Shown: in pieces, positions 1 through 8,144 of the stretch | How positions within the stretch are numbered: the stretch's first letter is position 1 | Layout of the letters: each line of letters starts with the position of its first letter | Assembly (NCBI GenBank): GCA_003934925.1 | Contig: JQIX01000043.1 | Location: 1-64,000 of the forward strand | Reading direction: 5' to 3' | Source of the DNA: Epsilonproteobacteria bacterium (ex Lamellibrachia satsuma) | Lineage (GTDB): Bacteria > Campylobacterota > Campylobacteria > Campylobacterales > Sulfurovaceae | DNA: 64,000 nt | Made by a program: the position numbers and the translations under genes | Notes under the pieces: generated by a model | Told to the model about the DNA's origin: nothing | What the model saw: only the letters and a program-made list of their open reading frames with translations | Databases searched by the model: none

Positions 1-135
1 AAGCTATAAAAACCGATCCACTCGCCACTCAAGTTTAAAGTGTAATTATCTGACTGACCCACAAGCTAGACTTTGCTGCTTTAGGTGTTAACCGATACAT
101 TACTTCTAACGAACCTCATGGACAGTATAGGGTAA

Positions 136-681
136 TGGGGATTAAAAAAATTTTACATACGAGGTGAAAATAAAAAGATCAGCAGGCTTGAAAACAATAT
201 TGAAACCATATTGACATTGCAAAAAAACCTGCAAACTTTTTTAAAAGGGATACATACCCAAAAAGAACAGTTCGATCTGGCTGATCTGTTGCAAAAGAGG
301 GTTCAATATTTCAAAGTACTCCATCCAGATGTTGCGTATTCACTTGAGATCGGAAATATCTCTTTGGATACCAGTAAAGATGCTTTTACAAGAATCATTG
401 ACAATATTTTGAGCAATGCAGGAAAATATAATATTGCAAACGGAACGGTTCATGTTTTTTTGGAAAAAGATATACTTGTGATCGAGGATAGCGGTATAGG
501 TATTAAAAACCCTTCAAAAATATTCCAAAGATTTTATAAGGAGCAGGACAGAGGTATAGGTATAGGTATGCATATTGTGAAAAAATTGTGCGATGAACTC
601 TCTATAGGGATCGAAATAGAAAGCAAAGAGAAAAAAGGTACAAAAGTCATGCTGAATCTCTCTGAGGTAATAGTCAAGTAA
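136..681 (+). pseudogene. Truncated sensor histidine kinase (ATPase half only)
   Basis: This frame encodes the C-terminal catalytic part of a two-component histidine kinase. The HATPase_c motifs are visible: an N-box (RIIDNILSNAGKYN, about nt 391-432), a G1 box (IEDSGIGI) and a glycine-rich G2 segment (GIGIGMHIVKKL). The sensor region, the membrane segments and the H-box with the phospho-accepting histidine are missing; the frame opens just after a stop at 133-135. The first conventional start is TTG at 211, already inside the protein. I read it as a kinase whose 5' part was lost by rearrangement. A separate short frame just upstream (about 54-161) weakly resembles the end of a receiver domain. 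An alternative is that it is still translated as a stand-alone ATPase fragment. Confidence 0.6.
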
Positions 682-692
682 TAGTGTTTAAC

Positions 693-708
693 TATAATAT
701 GATATAAT
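693..708 (+). promoter_or_regulatory. Tandem -10 boxes upstream of the 730 gene
   Basis: Two TATAAT hexamers occur at 693-698 and 703-708, 21-36 bp before the ATG at 730. No clear -35 box is seen, which is usual for Campylobacterota sigma-70 promoters. They probably drive the two-gene envelope operon 730-1880. Confidence 0.5.
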
Positions 709-729
709 ACTATTTATTAGAAGGGCAAA

Positions 730-1110
730 ATGAACATTATTAAAACTATTCTCTTAGTATCATTATGTGCAACAATGGCTATCTCTGCAGAGATAGATAT
801 CTCTGCGCAGATCAAACAACTCAAAAATGCAAAAAAATCTGAAAAATATATTATTATGAATAAGATAAAAATGCAAATTGCCAAGCTTAACAGCGAGCAA
901 AGAGCCAAAGCGATCTCTCAGCTCAGAGGAGCGATGTTCGGTTCAGGCAGCAGTATGCAAATGCCGCAAATGCCTGTACCGTCATTAGCCAACCCTATGC
1001 AGGGTATGCCGCAAATGCCTGTGCCTCCGGTCATAGGTAATATGCCTATTCCGACACCTCCGGCAATGATGTCTGTACCGAACCTTCAGACACCCAAGGG
1101 AGGGCAGTGA
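730..1110 (+). CDS. Small exported Met/Pro-rich protein of unknown function
   Basis: This is a 126-residue protein with a clear Sec signal peptide (residues 1 to about 20, hydrophobic core ILLVSLCATMAISA). A short charged helical region follows, rich in Lys and Gln (residues 25-65). The C-terminal third is low-complexity, built on repeats such as MPQMPVP, and ends in Pro, Met and Gly. I do not recognise a family. Met-rich exported tails are sometimes metal-binding, but nothing here proves that. It has a strong promoter just upstream, and its stop codon overlaps the start of the next gene (GTGA), so the two are probably co-translated and act together in the envelope. Confidence 0.7.
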   Translation: MNIIKTILLVSLCATMAISAEIDISAQIKQLKNAKKSEKYIIMNKIKMQIAKLNSEQRAKAISQLRGAMFGSGSSMQMPQMPVPSLANPMQGMPQMPVPPVIGNMPIPTPPAMMSVPNLQTPKGGQ

Positions 1111-1880
1111 TCCCAATGAGATCCTTGATTTTACTCTCTTTGCTTTTTGTAAATCTGTTGGCGGCATCTGTAGACAGTGATATGGATGGTGTAGATAATG
1201 ATGTTGACCAGTGCCCAAACACACCTTTTTTTGAATTGGTCGATAAAACAGGATGTACTACTCGAAAACTCTCTGTTAAGGAAGAATACCATTTTGACAT
1301 AATGCTGGGTGCCGGTTATGTGGAAACAAATAATGGTACAAGTGATACTTTAGTCTCTTTTATGGCAGACTATTACTATAAGAATTTCATAGTTACCCTT
1401 TTTACACAGTCATATTCACAAAACAATACCTATGCAGGCAATGATCTTTATCTGTCTGTAAATTACAAGTTGACAATGGACAATGTTACACTGAAGTTCG
1501 GGCCGGGGATGGTGTTGCCAATTGCTTCGGACAGCAGTAATGAAACAGATTATTTCCTGAATGTAAATATGAATTATAAAATAGATAAATTTGATATGAA
1601 TCTTTATTATAAATATACGTTCATGAATGATGCCCTGACACGTGATATAGATACAAAAGCGGTAAGTATAGGATATTATGTTTCCGATAAAACGTATCTC
1701 AACCTTGCATACAGCAGAGAAAAATCTGTCTACAGTGGCATTGAAGAGATCGAAAATGCTGCATTTATGGTAAATTATGCAGTCAATGAACATTGGTTTA
1801 CAAATATAAGAGTTTCACATGGGCTCAGTGACAGTGCAAGTGATCTTTCTGCTATTGTTACGCTCGGCTATTATTTTTAA
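1107..1880 (+). CDS. Outer-membrane beta-barrel protein with thrombospondin type-3-like calcium motif
   Basis: This is a 257-residue protein with an N-terminal signal peptide (MRSLILLSLLFVNLLAA) followed by DSDMDGVDNDVDQCPNTP, the Asp-rich calcium-binding repeat found in front of OmpA-like barrels. The rest alternates short amphipathic strands and turns and ends in GYYF, a typical outer-membrane terminal aromatic. The barrel therefore probably sits in the outer membrane with the Asp repeat in the periplasm. GTG at 1107 overlaps the previous stop and has AAGG seven bases upstream; ATG at 1116 is the alternative start. No OmpA peptidoglycan-binding domain is present. The specific substrate or role is unknown. 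Confidence 0.7.
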   Translation: MIPMRSLILLSLLFVNLLAASVDSDMDGVDNDVDQCPNTPFFELVDKTGCTTRKLSVKEEYHFDIMLGAGYVETNNGTSDTLVSFMADYYYKNFIVTLFTQSYSQNNTYAGNDLYLSVNYKLTMDNVTLKFGPGMVLPIASDSSNETDYFLNVNMNYKIDKFDMNLYYKYTFMNDALTRDIDTKAVSIGYYVSDKTYLNLAYSREKSVYSGIEEIENAAFMVNYAVNEHWFTNIRVSHGLSDSASDLSAIVTLGYYF

Positions 1881-1925
1881 AATTTCTTTCTTATTCTTTC
1901 CTTCTTATTTTCAACATTTTTTTAG

Positions 1926-1945
1926 AAAGCCTCTTAAGGGGCTTT
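1926..1945 (+). terminator. Rho-independent terminator after the 730-1880 operon
   Basis: AAAGCC and GGCTTT form a 6-bp stem around an 8-base loop, followed by an AT-rich tract. It lies 46 bases after the beta-barrel stop and before the next gene's promoter region. Confidence 0.55.
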
Positions 1946-2025
1946 ATTATAATTAATATTACTTCTGGTAATTTTTAGGTAATACTCTTTTGTCATAATT
2001 TGACCATTAAAATTTAAAGGATCGA

Positions 2026-3186
2026 ATGATGAAAAAGACAAGTATGATAGCAGCAGCTTTGATAGCAAGTATTGGTTTGGTAGGTTGTGGCGGCGGAGGC
2101 GGTGGTTCTGCATCCTCTTCTTCTTCAACAGTAGAGGGAACAGCAGTGGATCCTGAGCTAGTTGGCGCAACAGTTTGTTTAGATATGAACGATAATGGAA
2201 TTTGTGAAGTAACTGAACCAAGTGTTGTAACAGACATGAATGGTAGCTATACGCTTACAGTTTCAACAGATGATCTTACAGAAGGAGCGACACTGCTCGT
2301 TCAAGGTGGATATGACAGAGTAACCAAAATGCCGTTTATCGGGACAATGACAGCAATGATCGATGAAGCAAACCTTACTGCACAACAGATGATCACACCG
2401 CTTACTACTTTGGTGCATGAAAGAGCTGAGGCAGCTCAGGAAGATATGCAAACTGCTCAGGAAGATGTTGCGGCACTGCTTGGCCTGACAGTGGATGAAT
2501 TACAGGCAAACATGCTTGAACTACAAGATCAGGGAGCACTTCAGGCAGCAATGGCAATGCAGCAGGCAGCAGAACTTGCAAGTGATGCAAATGATACCAG
2601 AGGATTCTATAGAGCAATGGCAGAAAATATGTCAGCACAATATAATGATAATCTTGATGGATTGATGCAAGCAGTTGCAGATCAAAATCCAAGTGAAGTA
2701 GAGCAATTGCGTGTAAAATACTTTGCTGAAGCTATGGATGCAATGGGTACAGTTGCTGATCCTGAACTTTATGCAATGAGTGTGGAAAGAATGCAAGAGA
2801 TGATCGCTGATATGAATATCAGCAGTAGCATGACAGGACAATTGGATACAGGTTTTGCTCTTGTTTCAAACTTTGTAAATAGTATGATGGTTACTTCTCC
2901 TGATGATGTAGAAGTTTATGTTACTGAACATTTACTTGAAGCTGCAGGAATTGCTCAGCCTATTATTGATCAGGTAGCACAAACTATTGTAAATAATGCA
3001 GAAATTACTGTTGATACAGAATTTGGCATGATGGAAGCTATAATAGTAGAGAATGAAGATCTGATTAAAACACAGCTAGAGGCAGCCCCTTTAAGTATGA
3101 ACCCTGATCAGGCTCAAGCTGAATATGATGCAATGATTGCACAATTAGAAACTATGAAAGCTGCATTTGAACAACCAGCTTCTTGA
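2026..3186 (+). CDS. Lipoprotein with Gly/Ser linker, helical, unknown function
   Basis: This is a 386-residue protein with a type II signal peptide; the lipobox LVGC puts the lipidated cysteine at residue 21. A Gly6 plus Ser-rich linker follows, then a domain with VCLDMNDNGICE and VTDMNGSYTL, which resembles the SdrD-B/carboxypeptidase-regulatory-like beta modules of surface proteins and carries calcium-loop-like Asp/Asn spacing. The remaining 280 residues are predicted helical, acidic and rich in Met, Gln and Ala. It is probably an envelope lipoprotein; I cannot assign a function. AAAGGA precedes the tandem ATG-ATG start. It stands alone, with its own terminator downstream. Confidence 0.7.
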   Translation: MMKKTSMIAAALIASIGLVGCGGGGGGSASSSSSTVEGTAVDPELVGATVCLDMNDNGICEVTEPSVVTDMNGSYTLTVSTDDLTEGATLLVQGGYDRVTKMPFIGTMTAMIDEANLTAQQMITPLTTLVHERAEAAQEDMQTAQEDVAALLGLTVDELQANMLELQDQGALQAAMAMQQAAELASDANDTRGFYRAMAENMSAQYNDNLDGLMQAVADQNPSEVEQLRVKYFAEAMDAMGTVADPELYAMSVERMQEMIADMNISSSMTGQLDTGFALVSNFVNSMMVTSPDDVEVYVTEHLLEAAGIAQPIIDQVAQTIVNNAEITVDTEFGMMEAIIVENEDLIKTQLEAAPLSMNPDQAQAEYDAMIAQLETMKAAFEQPAS

Positions 3187-3201
3187 TCGTAAAGCAATAG
3201 A

Positions 3202-3236
3202 AAAAGGTCAGATTTAAATATTGGATCTGATCTTTT
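3202..3236 (+). terminator. Rho-independent terminator (possibly bidirectional)
   Basis: AAAAGGTCAGAT pairs with ATCTGATCTTTT (12 bp with one G-U pair) around an 11-base AT-rich loop. It separates the lipoprotein gene from the convergent globin gene. The A and T ends allow it to work on both strands. Confidence 0.75.
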
Positions 3237-3242
3237 AAATCA

Positions 3243-3737
3243 TTAGTCTTCTGCCGCCTGTGTATAGGCGGCATAATAAGTACTCCCATCCGAAAATGTA
3301 TTCACTGTCAATTTTGAGAAATTCTCTAAATAATCCCAAAAATCCTCTATAAGTTTTTTATTTACATTTTCAAGCTCTTCAAGGGCTTCCCTCATCGTAC
3401 CAAGCCACTCTATACGTGATTTTTCGGTAATGGAAAAGTCATCATGTACACGGATCATATACTCATTGAGATCCATCCCTTTTGCTTCGTCTTCGTAGAC
3501 TTTAGGCCCACCGCAGATCTGGATAAAAAATTTGGTATTTTTTACTTTTATCTTATGGAACTCATCTTCATCCTGAGGGAAAAAGTGGGCAATATCACTT
3601 TCATAGATCTTGTCATAGAAGTTATACATAAGTTCACGCATTCCGTCTTCTCCGCCTACAGCTTCAAAGAATTCTATAGCAGGGTTGTGAAAGTGGACCT
3701 TTTCGCCTTTTTTTACAGGGGTGATATCCATTGGCAT
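3243..3737 (-). CDS. Truncated haemoglobin (group II-like globin)
   Basis: This is a 164-residue bacterial globin of the short 2-on-2 fold that binds haem and handles O2 or NO. Family marks include the GGED turn after helix A, FFPQDED in the CD region, ICGGP in helix E, and RVHDDFSI, in which His98 should be the proximal haem ligand. The order and the GGP motif fit group II-type truncated globins. N- and C-terminal extensions of about 20 residues are longer than the minimal 120-residue fold. The ATG at 3737 has AAGGA seven bases upstream and a TATAAT box just beyond. It is monocistronic. A role in NO or oxygen protection is inferred from the family. Confidence 0.85.
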   Translation of the reverse strand: MPMDITPVKKGEKVHFHNPAIEFFEAVGGEDGMRELMYNFYDKIYESDIAHFFPQDEDEFHKIKVKNTKFFIQICGGPKVYEDEAKGMDLNEYMIRVHDDFSITEKSRIEWLGTMREALEELENVNKKLIEDFWDYLENFSKLTVNTFSDGSTYYAAYTQAAED

Positions 3738-3794
3738 GATTGTTCCTTGAGAAAATATTTTTACGGATTATAATTAAAATAACTTAACGTTCTT

Positions 3795-3840
3795 GTTACT
3801 TTTTTCTTTTTTGTACTGTGACAAAATAGAAAAGAGTAAC
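3795..3840. repeat. AT-rich long hairpin, family member 1
   Basis: A 20-bp imperfect inverted repeat (about 18/20 pairs) of the form GTTACTTTTTTCTTTTTTGT surrounds a 6-base loop and is followed by AACCAAAAAAG. A sister element with the same layout lies at 29259-29304. The rest of 3738-3956 holds the globin promoter and no gene. Confidence 0.6.
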
Positions 3841-3956
3841 CAAAAAAGAAAAAAATACAATACCTGCTATCGCATAAAGTTAATTATTTATGCAATCAAA
3901 GTGCTAAGTAGTAAAAAGTTTTATTTTGTTTTCCTTGAGAAGAGTGTAATGTATTC

Positions 3957-4835
3957 CTAGTCTTCATCACAATACCGTTTCAGCAGACAGTCATACTCTT
4001 CGATACGTCTGTCCCGCAGGAAGGGCCAGATATCACGTACCTCTTTGGTTCGTTCATGCGTTATATCGGCATAAAGTATCTGTTCACTTCTGTTATCGGC
4101 CTGTGAGAGTATCTCGCCCTGTGCACCGCAGACAAAAGAATTGCCCCAGAAACGTATGCCATCCCTTACACCGCTGCTGTCAAGTTCAAACCCGACACGG
4201 TTGCATGAAAGTACAGGAATGCCATTGGCGATCGCATGGGAGCGTTGTATGGTGATCCAGCTGTCAAGCTGCCTGTCTCTCTCTTCTCTACTGTCCTCGT
4301 CGAACCAGCCTATGGCAGTAGGGTATATCAGAAGTTCTGCACCTTTGAGAGTCATGATGCGTGCCGCTTCTGGGTACCATTGATCCCAGCAGACAAGAAC
4401 TCCCAGTTTTCCTACAGAGGTTTGGATGGGCTCAAATCCAAGGTCTCCGGGAGTAAAATAGAATTTCTCATAGAATCCCGGATCATCAGGGATATGCATT
4501 TTGCGGTATTTGCCTGCAACAGTACCATCTTTTTCAAAAACAACCGCCGTGTTATGATAAAGTCCGGGTGCACGTTTTTCAAAAAGTGAGGTGACAAGCA
4601 CGATACTGTTCTCTTTGGCAATATTGCTCCAAAAAAGTATATCCTGTTCATAATCGGCAGCAAAATCAAAGAACCTTGTTTCTTCACTTTTGCAGAAGTA
4701 TTCGCTTTGATGAAGTTCCTGCAGTACAATGAGTTGGGCACCGTTCTGTGCCGCCTTTTCGATATTTTCGGCAGTTTTACGGATCATCTCATTTTTATTA
4801 CCCTCATATTCCTGTTGGATAAGTGCAATTTGCAT
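3957..4835 (-). CDS. aguB: N-carbamoylputrescine amidase
   Basis: This nitrilase-superfamily enzyme hydrolyses N-carbamoylputrescine to putrescine, CO2 and ammonia, the last step of the agmatine route to polyamines. The Glu-Lys-Cys triad is visible as E40 (VLQELHQ), K112 (YRKMHIPDD) and C149 (VLVCWDQWYPEAAR), and the 292-residue length is normal. The ATG at 4835 is preferred over GTG at 4841 because AGGC lies at proper spacing before it. Agmatine deiminase lies 0.8 kb away on the same strand, which strengthens the assignment over other nitrilases. The intervening opposite-strand CAP gene splits what is usually an adjacent pair. Confidence 0.92.
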   Translation of the reverse strand: MQIALIQQEYEGNKNEMIRKTAENIEKAAQNGAQLIVLQELHQSEYFCKSEETRFFDFAADYEQDILFWSNIAKENSIVLVTSLFEKRAPGLYHNTAVVFEKDGTVAGKYRKMHIPDDPGFYEKFYFTPGDLGFEPIQTSVGKLGVLVCWDQWYPEAARIMTLKGAELLIYPTAIGWFDEDSREERDRQLDSWITIQRSHAIANGIPVLSCNRVGFELDSSGVRDGIRFWGNSFVCGAQGEILSQADNRSEQILYADITHERTKEVRDIWPFLRDRRIEEYDCLLKRYCDED

Positions 4836-4923
4836 AAACACTGCCTTTCTGTTTTTTTGTATTATTGTAGCATAAGAATTTTATTTTATTTTAAAGTCAT
4901 TTATAGTAATATCAAATACTAAA

Positions 4924-4996
4924 AGTTGAAAAAGCCAAACCTATTGTGAAATAGGGACGGAAAGCCGTGGGTCTTTTAGAAGATTGCCAGGTTGCC
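4924..4996 (+). promoter_or_regulatory. Cyclic di-GMP-I (GEMM) riboswitch upstream of the CAP gene
   Basis: The segment has the GEMM-I order: CAAACC, a 6-bp hairpin (CCTATT/AATAGG) closed by a GTGA GNRA tetraloop, GGGACGGAAAGCC, GTGGGTCT, a short variable hairpin, then TTGCCAGGTTGCC. The tetraloop and the GCCAGGTTGCC tail are hallmarks of the aptamer. It lies about 75 bases before the ATG at 5071, with a possible TATAGT box at 4902. A weak alternative stem (4992-4998 with 5003-5008), followed by a pyrimidine tract, overlaps the P1 strand and may form the expression platform. The family identification is from motif recognition, not a covariance search. Confidence 0.85.
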
Positions 4997-5070
4997 AGCG
5001 GACTGCAATAATGTTTTCCCTCTTTTTCTTTTTAGCTAAATTTACCGCATATATCGCGAAGGAAAAAACT

Positions 5071-5661
5071 ATGTTCAGATATCTGTTTTTTAGTTTATTG
5101 TTCAGTGTAGTTTCAGTCAGTATTCATGCCGGCACGAAAGATATAGGTCCAATGGGTATGGAATTCAATACACCGTACTCTTACGATAATGATCGCACCG
5201 TGGTTCGATCCTACCTGGATATTATCAATGTTATAAGAAGCAAACCTAGAAAATGTGGGCATAAAGGGGTCTTCAAGGCGGCAACTCCATTGAAATGGAG
5301 TGACAAACTCAATAAAGCGGCATCGGAACATGCACGTGATATGGCAATGCATAATTTGACACATCATAATGGCTCTGGAAAATCCACCGATGTCACAGGG
5401 TGTAGAAAAGGGTGTGCCAGCAAAGCTTCGGAACGTGGAAAATTTCACGGATATACATATAAAAGGGCATTTGCCTTTGCCGAAAATGTAGGAGCAGGGC
5501 AGAAAAGCCTTAAAGAGATCGCCAATGCATGGGTGAAAAGCCCTTCCCATTGTGCCAATATCATGAATCCGTGTTTCAGAGAGATGGCCTTGGCAAAAAG
5601 TACGAATCCAAAATCAAAATATAAAACATACTGGACCCTTGACCTGGGCTACAGGCGTTAA
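5071..5661 (+). CDS. Secreted CAP-domain (SCP/PR-1-like) protein
   Basis: This is a 196-residue exported protein. The ATG at 5071 has AAGGA in front and gives a clean signal peptide (MFRYLFFSLLFSVVSVSIHA); the longer frame back to 4984 runs through the region between riboswitch and gene and is unlikely. The CAP fold is seen as WSDKLNKAASEHARDM, then H..HNGS, AENVGAG and WVKSPSHCANIMNP, the classical SCP signature motifs with His and Glu lining the CAP cavity. Six cysteines suggest disulfides in the periplasm or outside. Bacterial CAP proteins are mostly uncharacterised. Control by the upstream cyclic di-GMP riboswitch points to a role in surface or biofilm life. Confidence 0.85.
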   Translation: MFRYLFFSLLFSVVSVSIHAGTKDIGPMGMEFNTPYSYDNDRTVVRSYLDIINVIRSKPRKCGHKGVFKAATPLKWSDKLNKAASEHARDMAMHNLTHHNGSGKSTDVTGCRKGCASKASERGKFHGYTYKRAFAFAENVGAGQKSLKEIANAWVKSPSHCANIMNPCFREMALAKSTNPKSKYKTYWTLDLGYRR

Positions 5662-6659
5662 TAGGCTATCTGCATCGTAGAGCAGTGAAGGCTGCCTCCC
5701 TGTTCTATGAGTTTTAAACAGTTGACCGGAATGATCTCTTTATCCGGGAACAGCTCTTTAAATATTTCAGCTGCTTTTTTATCATTCCTGTCATCATAGA
5801 TCGGGTAGATGAGCGCATTATTCGTGATGAGAAAGTTGGCATAGGTTGCAGGCAGTCTATCTCCCTTTTTATTATATTTGGCTTCGCACATAGGCAGTGG
5901 TACAAGAGAGTAGGGCTTTTCTTCCGTGGTAGTAAAGCTTTCGAGTTGATCCTCCATTTTTTTGAGGGCTTCATAATGTTCATCCTCTTTATCGGCACAC
6001 TTGATATAAGCTATTGTCTTTTGGTTGACAAAGCGTGCCAAAGTGTCTATATGGGAATCCGTATCATCTCCGGCCAGGTAGCCGTGATCAAGCCATAAAA
6101 CCCTTTTTGCTCCAAGTATCTCTTCCAATTTCTTTTCAATTTCTGTTTTGCTCAATCCGCCATTTCTATTTGGGTTACACAAACATTCTGAGGTAGTAAG
6201 TATAGTGCCCTCTCCATCGCTCTCTATGGAGCCCCCCTCCAATACAAGATCTACTTTTTCCAAAGGGGTAATGCCCATATATCCTTTTTTATGTAAAGTA
6301 CTATTGACAAGGTTATCAAAACCAGCTTCAAATTTTCCGCCCCAGCCGTCAAAATTAAAGTCAAGCAGTTTGGTTTTATCTTTTTCTTTAATGCTGATGT
6401 AGCCGTAGTCCCGTATCCAGGTGTCATTGGTAGGGATCTCTATAAAGGTCATGTTGCGGGTAGAGCAGAACATGGAAGAGATCTTCTCCTTGTCTTTACA
6501 GATGATGTAAACAGCTTCCTGGTAAGCAATAGCCTGGGCTATGCGGATGAAAGGTGAAAGGGCTTCATTGAGACCACCTTCCACCCAGTCTGTTTCTTCA
6601 TGCGGGAAGGAGAGGAGTACGACTCTTTGCTTTTCCCATTCTGCGGGCATTCTTTTCAA
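5658..6659 (-). CDS. aguA: Agmatine deiminase
   Basis: This guanidino-group hydrolase (peptidylarginine deiminase-like fold) converts agmatine to N-carbamoylputrescine plus ammonia. Motifs include the N-terminal MPAEWEKQ, NDTWIRDYGY, the FNFDGWGGK substrate loop, LEGGSIESDG, GDDTDSHID, and the catalytic Cys326 in GGSLHCSTMQ near the C-terminus. Of the possible starts, TTG at 6659 is best: AAGGAG sits six bases upstream and the protein then begins MKRMPAEWE as in the family. The frame upstream of it runs into a 7-bp repeat. It works with aguB, and its 3' end overlaps the CAP gene by four bases tail to tail. Confidence 0.92.
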   Translation of the reverse strand: MKRMPAEWEKQRVVLLSFPHEETDWVEGGLNEALSPFIRIAQAIAYQEAVYIICKDKEKISSMFCSTRNMTFIEIPTNDTWIRDYGYISIKEKDKTKLLDFNFDGWGGKFEAGFDNLVNSTLHKKGYMGITPLEKVDLVLEGGSIESDGEGTILTTSECLCNPNRNGGLSKTEIEKKLEEILGAKRVLWLDHGYLAGDDTDSHIDTLARFVNQKTIAYIKCADKEDEHYEALKKMEDQLESFTTTEEKPYSLVPLPMCEAKYNKKGDRLPATYANFLITNNALIYPIYDDRNDKKAAEIFKELFPDKEIIPVNCLKLIEQGGSLHCSTMQIAY

Positions 6660-6680
6660 ATAAAACTCCTTTTTCTTAAA

Positions 6681-6708
6681 ACTATTCACTATTCACTATG
6701 CACTATTA
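6681..6708. repeat. Tandem 7-bp repeat (ACTATTC) x4
   Basis: Four consecutive heptamers (ACTATTC, ACTATTC, ACTATGC, ACTATTA) fill the short gap between the divergent aguA and alr genes, next to the alr promoter. It is one of several heptamer arrays of differing sequence in the window. Confidence 0.8.
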
Positions 6709-6719
6709 ACTTGATTAGC

Positions 6720-6725
6720 TATAAT
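6720..6725 (+). promoter_or_regulatory. -10 box of alr, implying a leaderless mRNA
   Basis: TATAAT ends five bases before the alr ATG at 6731 and no Shine-Dalgarno sequence is present. Transcription starting at the usual distance would begin at or next to the start codon. Confidence 0.55.
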
Positions 6726-6730
6726 CATAC

Positions 6731-7735
6731 ATGGCATTCATTACGATCAATAAAGAAAACTTCTACCACAATCTTAACCAAATTGCACTAAAAACCGGCT
6801 CAGCGGACAAGATAGCCATCGTGCTTAAGGACAATGCATACGGCCATGGTCTGGAACTTATGGCAAAGCTTGCTTCAGAGTTTGGTATCAAGCATGCAGT
6901 GGTAAGAAAAAAAGCAGAAGCCGATGCAATAAGATCTTTATTTCAAACCATACTTGTACTTGGTGATACAATCATAAAAGATAAAGTATGCTCTTTTGCT
7001 ATCAACAGTTTGGAAGATATCGAACAGGCCCAAAAAGGTGCAAAAGTCGAACTTAAAGTTGATACGGGCATGCATCGTAACGGCATAGCCCTTGATGAGC
7101 TGGAGGAGGCACTTCGTTCAATAAAAGAAAAAGGGTTGGAGCTGATTGGTGTGATGACGCATTTCCGCAGTGCAGATGAACTCAGCTCGGAACTCTTTTG
7201 GCAGCAAAAACGTTTTGAAGCAGTGAAAGAGAGTGTAAAAAATGCAGGCTTCACCAACATACGATTCCACTCCTATAACTCTGCAGCTATTTTACGTATG
7301 AAAAGTTTCGATGAGGATCTGGTACGTGTAGGCATAGGGGCCTACGGTTACAGTGAATTACCTGTTCCTTTTGACGAGGCACCACTCAAACCGGTACTCA
7401 CCCTCTATGCAAAAAAAGTTGCCACTCGTGTACTTAAAAAAGGCCAAAGAGTAGGGTACGGAGGAGACTTCACAGCCCCAAAAAAGATGACCGTCTCTAC
7501 TTATGATCTTGGTTATGGTGACGGTTGGTGCAGGGGTGACAGCTCAAAGCCATACATTACGGCTGAAGGTTTGCCTGTACTTGGACGTGTCTCGATGGAT
7601 TTCATTGCGTTGGAGTCAGATAAAGAAGAATTGTGTGTGATGAATGATGCACAGGAAGCTGCAAAGCAGTTTGGAACGATCAGTTATGAGATAACCACTG
7701 CATTGAATAGTGATATTGAAAAGAGTGTGATTTAG
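6731..7735 (+). CDS. alr: Alanine racemase
   Basis: This PLP enzyme interconverts L- and D-alanine for peptidoglycan. The PLP lysine is K33 in [21 protein letters not shown] and SAAILR fall in the alpha/beta barrel; RVGYGGDF carries the second catalytic tyrosine; and [11 protein letters not shown] marks the C-terminal beta domain. At 334 residues it is somewhat shorter than the usual 360, as in other Campylobacterota. It is divergent from aguA, with a 7-bp repeat array between. The ATG lies directly after a TATAAT box without a ribosome-binding site, suggesting a leaderless message. Confidence 0.92.
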   Translation: MAFITINKENFYHNLNQIALKTGSADKIAIVLKDNAYGHGLELMAKLASEFGIKHAVVRKKAEADAIRSLFQTILVLGDTIIKDKVCSFAINSLEDIEQAQKGAKVELKVDTGMHRNGIALDELEEALRSIKEKGLELIGVMTHFRSADELSSELFWQQKRFEAVKESVKNAGFTNIRFHSYNSAAILRMKSFDEDLVRVGIGAYGYSELPVPFDEAPLKPVLTLYAKKVATRVLKKGQRVGYGGDFTAPKKMTVSTYDLGYGDGWCRGDSSKPYITAEGLPVLGRVSMDFIALESDKEELCVMNDAQEAAKQFGTISYEITTALNSDIEKSVI

Positions 7736-7818
7736 TGGAAATGAGAGGAATTTAATATAGTACTATTTAATTAGTAAGGTATAAAATATCTCTTAAATTC
7801 TTCAAAGTTCTTCTTAGG

Positions 7819-8037
7819 CTATTGATGGACAAGTCTTATTAGATTATTATTGTTATCTACAATTTGATAGATATGATTATCATGTGGTTCTTGATTGTAG
7901 ACAGCTTCACCATTATTAGCATTATCCAATGTCACTGTTATTATAGCCTTATTGTTATTGCTATCTATTGTCACCTCAAATGATTTAATCTCTACAGCAG
8001 AGACCACTATTTCATCTTCTAACTTTTTTAAAATCAT
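7819..8037 (-). CDS. Small hypothetical protein
   Basis: This is a 72-residue acidic protein (MILKKLEDEIVVSAVEIKSF...) with no signal peptide or membrane segment and several Asn-rich stretches (DSNNNKAI, DNNNNLIRLVHQ). AAGGA lies upstream of the ATG at a workable spacing, and no other gene explains the region, so translation is plausible. I do not recognise a family. The alternating polar/hydrophobic pattern suggests a small beta-rich domain. Confidence 0.5.
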   Translation of the reverse strand: MILKKLEDEIVVSAVEIKSFEVTIDSNNNKAIITVTLDNANNGEAVYNQEPHDNHIYQIVDNNNNLIRLVHQ

Positions 8038-8144
8038 TTTTTATTCCTTGATGTTGAAATTTATTTTATTATAGCAAAAATTCACTAGCTATGTTCAAAG
8101 AAGGAATTTAATAAGGTTTTGTTGGATTAGATTGAATTGTAGTT

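Noticed and set aside
2007-2237. Opposite-strand frames over the Gly/Ser-rich lipoprotein
   Set aside because: These are low-complexity shadows (Pro/Leu runs from Gly codons) with no ribosome site.
4984-5070. An N-terminal extension of the CAP protein
   Set aside because: It would be translated from the region between riboswitch and gene and would place a second hydrophobic stretch before a complete signal peptide; ATG 5071 has the ribosome site.
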